Shown here in pieces: positions 34,201-46,200 of a DNA stretch of 64,000 bases. The DNA is from Ligula intestinalis (lineage: Eukaryota; Platyhelminthes; Cestoda; Diphyllobothriidea; Diphyllobothriidae), in NCBI GenBank assembly GCA_036362985.1, contig JAYGXS010000004.1, positions 17,009,586 to 17,073,585 on the forward strand, read 5' to 3'. The position numbers and the translations under genes are program-made. The notes beneath the pieces are model-generated. The model saw nothing but the letters and a program-made list of their open reading frames with translations, had not been told where the DNA came from and ran no database searches. Position 1 is the first letter of the stretch. The number at the start of each line of letters is the position of its first letter.

Positions 34201-37200
34201 AGGTGTGCACACGACTGTCAATGGAGGGGGAGGTGACTTGGATCTTCACCTGGGGGTCGCCACGGGCGAACTAAGCGATGGATTCGCTAGCCGAATAGCC
34301 ACTGCTGCCTTAGGTCCTTAGGACGATTCGCTGGTGTCCGGTAGACAACCCGAAAGCCTCCATCGGCATCGACTCGGTGATCTGCAGCGACTAAATGTAT
34401 GAGAATATAACTGAAAATCGATCTGCTTTTATCTCACTCTAGTCGGGCAGGTTGAAATGCTTACGTAGTCTCTTTTGCTGACAGCTATTTTCATCGACAA
34501 AATGTGTATTGCAAGCTTGCGCACATTTTAAAGTCTACTGCATAAATGTTGATTAAGTCCATGAATTAGTTTGGTCCACTTGAATCATGCATGGCTAAAT
34601 TTAGTACCTTTGAGATTACCTAGATATTAAAATGTATCCCACATTTTAGTTTGCTTTTTATTCCACGTAGTGCGAAAACAACAGAAAGAATTCTAGAACA
34701 GCCCTGGAATCAGGTTCGGACCGAAACATGCAGTTTTTCCACACTTCTTGAAAGAACAAAACACCAAATAAAACAAAAAGTGTTCCTAATACGTCTAGTG
34801 TACAACCGGCCTGATATGTTCTTATTTTCCATTTTTAGTGACAAAGTTAACTTCTAGTAGAAAAAAGGCACATTCTGTGGAAATCAACTACCGCTTATAG
34901 ATGAGAATCCCACCATTTCAAGCAAACTAAAGGTCAGCAATCGTGAGATGCACACCGATTTAATTTACAACTCGTTCGGAGTAAGTTTTAGTATAATCGT
35001 AAAAGGTCCTCAGTTCTCAGTCCTCTACGTTTTTTGTACTTGCTGAATATTTATATAGATATTTGTGTGTTCTCATCTGCCGAATACACTTTTCTCGAAT
35101 TTAAGTTTGTTCAACTTTGCCTAGGAGGCGTGCCCAACATGGGTCAACCACGGCATAAAAAATAAATAATGCAATCTGTTTAAAGTTTCCTTCTTACAAA
35201 GCGAAACTCACTTGAACGGAAATAACATTCAGCTTAGGCGTACAGTGAACTTACGTGTTGCCGGCAATATGGCTGCAGCAGAAGGCATAGGAGTAGTGGA
35301 TCAAGGCCGGATCGATCATGATCCCACGCTCAGCTCTATCCAACAGATCTGTGAGGTAGCACAGATGCCTGTGACAGCCACGGACACCGTAGCGAGCACA
35401 GTATTCGTCCAGAACGAGCATCTGGGAGGGATTGAACCAGCCTAGTGAAACAAACTGATCTTTCATGCGGTACTCCAGGCAGAGGGACTGCAATATCCGG
35501 AAGAGTTCGGCGTGCGGCATTCGCCAGGGCTCTAGGGCAATGTATCGTTCCATTCCGTGTTTGTGGATCCGATCTACGTCTGAATAAGTTAACAGGCAGT
35601 TATGAACATGTAAAAAACATTTATTAAAGCTCATAGTGTTACAATCTAAATATTTGAAAGCCTATAGACTGAGTGATGCATCTTTACATTATTTAAGATC
35701 ATTTTCAAAGCAGTTTGTAGGAGAAATAAAGTGTGACATTAACTCATGCCGGACAGCAAAATAGACTGCATGAAAACAAATTAAACTACTTATGACGCTT
35801 TTCAACCAATTGTACGTTCATTTAATTTTATTTCCATACATTGCTTCTTTCTGTTTATCACTAGTCTATATAGAAATAACCATTGTTTCAGTATGTCTTC
35901 TCTATTTAATCATCAATTTTGCATTAATACTTAGCATGTTTCTAAATAAGTAGCACAGTAACAAAAGTATCTGACATTTAGAGACAGGCACTTTGGTCGT
36001 GCCTAAGGTTAACAAGAAAGTGTTTAAGGCCTTCTTCAAGAAATATGGCATCTTGAACTGATTCTTTGCACCGATCACATTTTAAGTCTGCCTATGTGAT
36101 TCTTGTAGGTCATACGTGCAGGTTAGACCAACTTTTTCAAAAACTATACGTAAAAAGAAATAATAGGTAATTTTTTCAAACTTAAAGTGTTTTATGCGCC
36201 ATACATCTANNNNNNNNNNGGCTAGCCAAATGCAATAATTCGGTCTTAGAAAGAATTCGGCATGATTTTTATTGTCTACATAATATATGCATTTTAATTA
36301 GGCAATAAAGTTAAATTGAAACAAGGTAGATACACTTTTTTGGTCTAATACATCTGGTTAATCACATCGAAACATTCTGTGTATAATACGAAAGCTCACA
36401 AATTTACTTAATAAGTATCTTGTTGACTTGCACTGGATTGTACTTTATTGTTGTCTTATTCCATTGTAAAGCCCGAATTTACTACTTATTTGCGCTCCCG
36501 ACCGTTTATTTACAGTCAACGACCTACCCGTGGTGGTGAAATGGCGTAAAGCTTTTTATTCTTTATAAGGTTAATTTGCCCGGCGCGTGGGTTTTGAATA
36601 CCCAAAAAAGTCTAAGTAGTGAGAAAACTACTTTATTTGTCAAACGCACGAGAGCTACATATGATGGAGGCTCCGAAATAAGATTTTCTGCGATCAACTT
36701 TAATGACCGTTTAACGCTTTTTAAATACATATGTGAAACGTACTTGAAAGCCAATTCACAGAATGCGTTCGAATTTAAAGTTTAAAATACACAGCGTGCC
36801 CCTTATTCCTGTGAAATTGACTAAATTGCAGGACATGATTCAAAAAAAGTATTATGCGATTCGAAGCAATATTCAAAACGTAAAAAAATCCGATCTATCA
36901 TCATCATTCTTGCAACTTTAAATTGTTCTCCCTCCTGGAGCTAACCCATTCCAGAATTGAAAAGTCGACATGGTAGGCAATTCATCGTTGGGGGGTCTGT
37001 ACAATTGTATTGATGATTAAAATAGAATTCGGCCAGGGCTTGTAAATTTCTTATAGTTAACATTCATCATTTTTACAACAACCACATGGCGAGGGCTGGG
37101 TGTTGTGGTCATTGCAAATAGATGAGGGGAGAGAAGGGTAAACTGTGAGTAATTTTGAATCGACTGATATCTAGGCCTAGAGTAAGTACCCAGTCAAGCA

Positions 37201-40200
37201 TTGCGTCAACCTGACTGCGGCATACAAAGCCCTGTGTAGTCACTGCCAGACCTACAGAAATGAACATTAATTGGCTCGTACCGTACATAAACTGTGTCCC
37301 CTGTTTACTACTTATTCTAAAAACAGAATCCTACAAACTTTTCCTAGTTCAGAAAAATTAAAAAATTTGGTAGAAGAAGTATTTTGGAAAACGGTGGTTT
37401 ACTGGGTGAATTTTCGATACTGGCTCACCGGCCGGATAGGAGTTGTAAGAAACAGTTAATCCAAAATGATGGCTAACATAAACTTATATAGTGGGTTGGG
37501 GTAATAGTTCATAATCCTCACCCGAATGTGATTATACGGTCGGTCGGGAAAGAATTGTTGACCGCATTTAATCGTGCAGTCTGGGGTGTCTGGTTTTTGC
37601 TTCGTCTAGTCCGGGTAGGCTGCCATCTCTTCCATGCTTTTCTGAGGTTGGTGTACGTCACGTCCAATTTGAAGTGCCTGTTGATGCCGGAGTCGCCGGA
37701 GTTGATGACTTCTAAAGCCTCACGGCCTTGCTTTTATGAGCAAGAGCCAACAATGCAAGATTTTTCCCATGCAAATTAGTGTCCAGTTTCTAATGTGTGC
37801 ATGGTGACTTCGGACAACTGATATCGCCCCTTTACTGCTCACTGATGTTCGCGTAAGCGTGTGGAGGCTGATCGTTCTGTCTGTCCGTGGTAAACTTTTT
37901 TCCAACGGCCACAAGTAATCTTATAAATGTCTTCTATTCTGTCCGAATAGCCAAACCTATCTTTAGGGGTGTACAAGCTGACTTCGCAGAGTATTCGTCG
38001 GTTTGGGCGCCACTACGAATAAACAAATTGATCCGGTGTTCGATGCTTCATCTTTCCCTTCCAAACTCTTACGCACAGCTGGAACTCAATCAATTGCCTA
38101 CATACAAAGGCTTCCTTCGTGCCTAAATCTAGCCTAACCATTAGATAATCTGAATAGTATGACAAGCGATGTTGGATGGACTCGCACCAATGGATTATTA
38201 GACTCATTCGTAAAGTGCTGCCATCGGGCTCACTCTCGAGACCCACCAACTCCGCAGAGCAATTTATATTATAAGCAGGAGAATATTACAGGCAGTCGAC
38301 ATTACAAGCGAACATACGAGCTCCAGCAAGAAACACAGAAGACGTAAATGCGATCGCTGGGACAAGACGTTTATTCTCCTTAGGTCTCAAAACCTTTCGT
38401 GGGTCCAGCATCAGATAAATTAACAGAAACAGGTGATTCATACGTAGAGTTTCAGAAGCATAGTGACCGAATTCTATGAGTCCTGCAACACCTTGAATAA
38501 CCCGTTTCTTCTGATGCCACTGAGGATGGAGCCGCGACGAATTTTGAAACGCCAGGCAAATAAAATCCATGTCCCAACGATCACATTTACGTATCGGGGA
38601 TGCCCGTCGTAAAAACCAAATTTTAGGGCTGCTTTTTCATGTGAAGTGTCATTACAAGATATGCCCCGTTGCCATTTGCGTCCAGAAAGGAATTACTCAC
38701 AAAAAAATCACACTTTTTCCTACTGTATTCAACTCACCCATTTTACCAGTCTTCCCAGCATTTGCCCTACTCGCGCCGGCGGCACTGGGTTTTGCCTGTG
38801 TCTGTGGCAGTGCGGATTTGGCGGGAGGCACCGGCTTGTGCGTTTGCCCCGTTGCCCTGTAGATGGCCTGCACCCAGAGCTGCCGTTCATTTTCATCGTC
38901 GGTGGCGAAGATCATGTTGTCACCCTCTTTTACCAAATTGAAGAAAAAGGTGCCTCCCATGGTGCTCAGCTCTGAACGAGCGCGCAGAAAGAGGAGCAAG
39001 GAAAGGCGTGATATTGTTGTTGAATGATGAATATATGCATAAATTCGAGTACTCTTTTAACGTCTTTTATCACATTTTCAAGTTCAAATCCTATTCACGA
39101 TACTCAAAAGCTACACATTTTTTCGTTTTTCTTTACGTATTATCTTTCCTTAAAGATCTCTTGATAAACAGGCTACAGTTCGAAAAATAAGGAAAAAACA
39201 TCCTCATTACTGGCAAATAGTTGACAACATTAACTGAAAAGATGACCAGATACAGAGAGAGTAAACAAGGCTATTTATCTGAAAAGTATTCTATTTGCTT
39301 ACAATAACCGTAAGGTGTCTTGATTCTTCAAACTCAAGGTGGTAAAGTTCCCTATAATTTAGTATTTTTGTGATTTTTGGTAGTATCGAAAATTGATGAA
39401 AAGCAGAGCACACGCAGTTTTGGTAGCTCGATTTTCATTTTCTATCTTAAATGTATAGATGTGGTGACTGAAATAAAAACACGTAAATTAATTAACCAAC
39501 AGCACGCGAGACAACTTGTGAACCCGCACAAATCAAAAGAGAGGACATTAACGTTTTTCATTCTTGGAAATTAAAGGTTGGAGCTACAGTGTACTTTTTC
39601 TGGTCAATAACTGGCCTCAAAGTTAGTTTAATCAGGAAAAATGGACATTTTTAATCAACTTGCGTTTCCCGTTATGCTAGTGATTGCTTGTAATGTTGCC
39701 ATTTCAAGACCATGAGCGCGGTGCTTTTTTCTATGAAAAACCTTTTTTTCAGAAAGGGTGGCGAATATCGGCATGCAACTTCTGATTTGAAAACGCGTAT
39801 TATATTTCTCCTTAGCAAGCAACATTTAGAATTATTTGACGCCTGTCCTCTTTAAAGGTCTGGGAATCCAAAGAACTAAACAAATCCCTAATGAGTATCT
39901 GAAATGTGCTGTCATTGCCTCAATGTCGCCACATGACAAGGACCATGATCAGTTGGGATTGTCACCAGCTAGAAACGTGAGTTTAAACTACAGCAGAAGA
40001 GTTTTCACGCCGGTAGTTAAGCTGTTTATTCCTTATTATAATTTTTTACGTTCATCTATGGAAAATCATTATCAACAGAACTGAGCCTATGAGTAAACCT
40101 CAGGAACCAAATTGACTATAACGATAAGTATAGTTTGTAGACATGTCTGTATAGACTTTTTACCAAATTCATATTGCAGACTTTTTTCTGAGTAAAATCG

Positions 40201-43200
40201 GTAAGAGGATTAAACTACTTGTTATCAAAATAAAACATTTGGTCTGTCCGGCAGAATTGCGTTCAATGAACTCCATATTTTCACAGGTGACGTTGCTTTT
40301 CACAACCAAAATAAAAATTGATTCAAAGGAACTTTGCGTTTACAATATATGTGTATTTTGACAACAACTAGTCTCTCCGCCTGCGGCATTTGGACCGTTT
40401 GTTTGTCATCAATACCGTAAAATCAGATCCCATCGAATATTTAGTTTTGTAAAAAGCACACAAAACCGCACAAAAGGTAAAATGTTTCTATGCAAAATAG
40501 AGATGATCTTTCGCTTAACTAGAACATAGTCAAAATTACCATAGTAATTCGGACCGTTTCTCCCTAACAAAGGGGCCACTGCATCATATAGAGGAAAATA
40601 ATCAACTAGGAACCACTTATTTGCGTTTAATTATTTTAATAATTCTACAATTTAAAGTAAATTCCCTGTTCAAAAAACAGTCTATTTTGCTTTATTTGGG
40701 CAGCATGAAATAGAGTTGGTTTCTGAATTCATAGTTTTAAACATTATATGTCAGTCATTACGTGATAATTTGTACGAAACCAATGTTTTGTTTTGAATAA
40801 CGGTTCTTTTTTGAATACTTTCGCGATTTACATCTGTTACATTCCTTCATCATACTTTTTCAGTCAGGTTACTTTACTAATCCTCAGTGATAAATATTGA
40901 TTGCAAAATAATCTATGCCTCCCCTTTTTGAATTTTAAAATTTACCATCGAAAGCATTAATGAAGAATATGACCTAATTTTTGACCGTAATGCTAATTAT
41001 TTATACGTAGATACAATATTCCTGCATTCAGCAAACATTTTTATTGCCCAAGCAGAGTTTAAAATGGTCGACGAGCAGTATTCTCAATCTCATTGCGTTC
41101 TTCTAGAAAATTGGGGTTCTTTGGTCCCATTCAACATGGAATTTTCGCTTTTGTCTGCCACTAGAAAAGGTGGTTAATTTAAGTTAGGATAAAAGATGGT
41201 CTACTGATGTTATACATTACTTTTTTCCGCTTAGTCATCGGATGTTTACTTGTTTCCCTTGCGTCTACTTTATGATAAAGCATTTATTTTTCATTTACCT
41301 TTGTTCTGCTCCTGCGCACATTTGTGCATTTTGAAATATTAACTATTACAGTAATTCTTCTGCGTAAACCTTTAAAATGAACGTATAGTTAACTGCAAAT
41401 GCAAAGAGTTAGAGCATATTTGCTTTGAGTGCAAACGTAGCCACCCCACGTCTGCTTCTAGATTTACCTGTCTGAGGTTCACAGTAGTCAACAGTGAAAC
41501 CGTCAAGCTGCATAACCTCCAAAGGTTCGGACTTCTTTTCCTTGTAGGAGGCCATTATGAAGGTGTACTGCGAAACCTGTGAAGATAAAAGAAAATTAGT
41601 CCTAATTTGAGTTTAGCTTCCGATTGCTGTTCAGACGTAAATACGGCTTTTTGTGTGTGTGCAAGCTCCTTTGTTTTGCCAATTTGTCTATAACTAAATA
41701 TTCAGCCATATTTGCATGGGAGGCCATACTATTCAGAAGAAGGATATACGACTACTCGAACAAGAGTTTTATTCTCTTGACGTTTCGGGCTCCGTCGGGA
41801 ATCCTTAATCATAGTTAATGGTAGGATAGTCTAAGCCATACGCAGATAGGGTGGAAAAATGCACAGCTTGCACGGTATTTATAGTTCATAGTGGTCATCT
41901 GCGTGCATACGGTAATTATACACTTCTGTAACCACCACTTGGAGTATTAAATGATGCGGTGCTGGCATGACACTTCACGTTCGACCCATTAATTGCCGTT
42001 ATTTCCTCGTCCGTGTTGGATGCGGGCTTTGTAATTGCGCGACAATTATGCTCGTTGTTGTCCGATTTCATGTTGCTGGGCCCAGCCCTTTTAACGTGAC
42101 TGATTATCTTGTTCAGGCAATGTCTCAGTACGCAATATGGAAACGCCAAATCATTGCGCTTCCAGCACAGACGAGGAAATCACGGCAAATTATGAGTCAA
42201 AGGTGAAGTGTCAAGCCAGGCACGCAGATGACCACTAGAAAGTTTAAGTACCATGCAACCTGCGCATGTTTCAACCCCATTTGTGCATGGCTCCGACTAG
42301 CTTATCATTACTTATGATTAACTAAGAACCATACATGCATCTATTTATCTGAACGGTAATTCTAACATCTGCCTCTTTGCGGGTTCTAAGCTACAAATAT
42401 TCAATACTTTAAAACATAAGTTACCTGAATCAGACATATGAACCGTTTTTTCCACTTCCTGAAGGCAGCGCGACCAACCGCATAACAGTATCCACAGTAT
42501 TTTAAATTATTGGGTTTGTCCATGCGGATGGCAAGTTGCATCTGCAATTCGTCAGGACAGTTTTTCGACGACTGCATTTTGTACCACTCTTGTTTGCGAT
42601 TGTTTCTACAGATGGGATTAATCACAACCTAGGGTGGAATTTTAAAACGAAACATGCTTAAAAATACGAACAAGTTCTAGCTTTCGATGAGTACTCTGCT
42701 TAGGGAATTTGGAGGGTAAATGCATGAATTCTGAATAAGGGCGAGGGTTAAATGTAAATATCCGTAAAGATATTTAACAATAACGCAATCATTTAGTGCA
42801 CGCATATTGTCGTTACGTATAAAGAGCTCATAAGCCAACGCGCTTAAAGCTAAAAGACGCAAAAGGAAGTAAGTTAAACCTGTCACTATGCGACCAAAGA
42901 TTTAAACATCCTAGTAGCCAAGCTTGAGAAATTCATTGCATCTCTCTGAAAAAAAGCGTTTCATATTAACTTACAGCTAAAGAAAATAATTGGAAACTCT
43001 CAAGTAGAAGAACAATTAATGCGACATTGTGGGAAGCACATTGGAGTTCTTAATTTTAGACCATAAACGCTCTACGATTAGTTTGCAGATATTTACATAC
43101 ATTATTGCACTTATAGGGATATATCGTCAAATATAAATGTGCACTCAAATACAACTGGCAAGCTTTAGTGTCCAGAACCTCTAAAAACGTTAGTAATTGA

Positions 43201-46200
43201 AAATGTAATAGTTTCCCTTGGTAATTTTCAACTATACCAGGAAATTACCGGCAAAATCTAAGAGTTGTTAATGTTTTTGAGTCGCGCAAAAACATTGTTT
43301 ACATCCATGCATCAGAGTATATTCCCCGTTAACAGGACGCGTGACTAAACATTTTTCATAGGTTTACGAGTGCCCAACGCATTTAATGACCTGGGGCTGG
43401 AGTACCGGAAAACACTGTTCAAAAACATTTGTTCTTTGTTGGGGACATGCAACAATCCAGGGAACGTTAATATGAACATTCAGTTTATTAAATTGTGCAA
43501 AACTACGTATTAAAGAACTGCGACGCCTATGTTCTAATCAGATTAAAAATTGCTAATTATATTCCGCAGATAAAAGGAGAGTCACAGACAGAAGCTCGTC
43601 TTCCTTTTAAAATACCTTTTAATTGTCCTTTCATCTAAAAAATTTAATAAAACCACAAAATGATGCACTAATATATATGACAAAATTTATTGCTCACGCT
43701 AATGCTCGAATAAAATTATTATTGTAAATAGATTACCTTTGCAAATTTTTTCCAGCTTATAACTCAGAGAAAGATTGTGACGTCCATCTCCCAACTGCTA
43801 TAAAAAAAAGTCTAGCATGGACGAGGAAGTAGGATTAAGCTGTCAACAGTCCTAGCTGTCAATCTGTTCTTCATTCTTAAGGATGGGTTTTTCCTAAAAT
43901 ATCCTTACTTTTTTAGCCAAGTTGTCATTCGTTTCCTTATACGGGCAAGCATAAGTTTTCTTAACCGATATATGTCTGTCATTCTTATAATTGCAACTGC
44001 ATACCATCGAATTTGAATATTTTTGTTATTCGTGCTAAATAGAAGGGTAAATGGGGAACTCAGTAGCTAAAAGTTTTCAAAATAGCTCTCAAATACAACA
44101 CTTTGGGTAAAAAAAATTAAGAAAAAATCAAAGCATGTAACCCATGTTTTGATAGAATGTCAGGTCCACGCCTGACTATATTTCACTCTGTTTGTTTTTA
44201 CACGTTTATCGATTTTCGGCGCACCGCTCGAGAAAAGCTTAACCCTTCATCGCCAAAGAAAACCATGAAAGACCAACTAGTCTGAGATATAAGGATGGTG
44301 TTTTATTTTATATCTTAAATGCGGAAGACATAGAATCACATGAAAGTAAAATCGCCAGTCCTCTTTCGCAGAGTCGGAGACACGTGGCGTGATTATTTGA
44401 TCACTGACCGTCGCGTAGGCCACCGTCTTACCAGTGAGTCACCAGCTACCCTGCTGGTTGCGCTCGGGCATATTCTCGATCGTGGTCAAGAGTTTTTTCT
44501 GAACCTAGAATGATAAGTCCAGTCTCTTTTGTCTCAGCTGCTACCACTCGTCCTGTATAATAATTGGTCTCTATGCGAATGTTTCTTATGGTTCTGCATT
44601 ATGCACATAGACGCAAGGAGACGGGTTGTATCTTGCATCCTGCTCTGTGAACGTCCATTTCATAATATTAAAAATTGTAATGTTAAGTTGTGTCTTTTCT
44701 CTTCGAAGTCAAAAAGGCTGTCTGTGCAACTACCAACGTCTTCATAAATTAAAAAATTGTTATAAAATAAATAACATAGTATAGTAAAATTAATATTTAT
44801 GTGCTTAACTTACACGGGCCAGCTCCTTTCCGGACTCAAGACTCAGGAGACTGGAAACTTCTGCGTAAAGTTTCACCTTTACTACAGGAAGGGGACTGTT
44901 GGTTACGAAATCACCTTGGGTTCCCCACCTAAATACCAAAAATTATTACAAGAAGCAATAAGAACTCATTTTTAAATGGTATTAGGGTTAATGTTTGGTA
45001 GAACTTTGGGTTCCGGAAACTAAAATAATCTGCCGGTGCTTCTTTTGAACGACCTGGGTAGACTTAGGAAGGTGAAAGTTTAATGAAGTCTCAAAAATTG
45101 TTTTAAAAACGTTATTTTTGGCAAAACAAAACGCGCCAGAAATAGTTAATTTATCTTCCTGTTTAGTTTTGGCTTTGTTTTTAGTTTATTTGAGTTGACC
45201 CAAGTGTGAAAAACTCTAGGCGTTTGGCGGGATTTGAACCCGCCCATCAGAGAAGGCCATTGCCAGAGGTAACGCTCTACCACTAAGCTACAAACGCCCG
45301 GGTTCAAATCCAGCCAAATGCCTAGAGTTTTTCACACTTGGGTCAACTCAAATTAAGCAAATCTGCCAAACCAACTTGATAATTTTGGTTTATTATTAGT
45401 TTTTAACAGTCCTATTTTAGTTAAGAACGTCTTATTAGTTTATTTAGTGTAATTATGTTTCAGTTTATGTGTCAGTTTTGTTTTAGATATATTCCTCACA
45501 TGGAGTTGCTTTTCGAGTGAAAATCTTTAATTGCTCACTTTGCCTAACATCAATTAGTTTGGTTTATTGAATTAACTCATACTTTAGTTTACCTTTTAGT
45601 GCATTATTAAAATTTTAGTTTAGCTTATTTAAGTAAACCTTTCTTTAGTTAGATGACTTTAGTTTAAGTCAGTTTTTAGTTTTCTTAATTAAGCTTATTA
45701 GTAGGTTTAGTAGGTTTACTTTAGCTAGTTTACTTTAGCTATTTTACCTAACCTTGTAGTTTAGTGGTAGATCCATTAGTAGCATGTGGGGTATATTTTA
45801 TTTTTGGTTCACTTTTCCTTTCTCTTTACAATTCGTAGTGCTTTGTGTTGTTCGGCAAATTTGAGCAGTTTCCTATCTTTGTCTATTTGCATATTACACT
45901 TATGACACACTCTTTGTTGTCAAACGTTAGATTATTGAAATAAATATTCATATTTTGCTATTTTTATGCGTTCTACTTTTTTATTTAAGTTTCCTTCCTC
46001 TATAATGCCCAAAATGCATAATTTTTTATTACTTCTTGCCCCGTATTACACATGAATGGGATTTTGCCTGCCGTTTGGGACCTAACTTGAACTTCCATCC
46101 TACGCAGCTCACAAATTAGAGGATATCAATAGCCAACATACTGCTCAAACTTGGTTTCTCAGAAAGCGCCATAGAGAAGCACACTTCCACCTCGCCTGGA

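Noticed and set aside
33720..34321. Overlapping ORFs of 184, 126 and 91 codons in a GC-rich block
   Set aside because: Three frames on both strands are open together, which reflects composition. No domain recognised; probably LTR-related sequence.
45758..45790. Second tRNA gene (ttgtagtttagtggtagatcc)
   Set aside because: Only an A-box-like D-arm is present; no T-arm, B box or matching acceptor follows.
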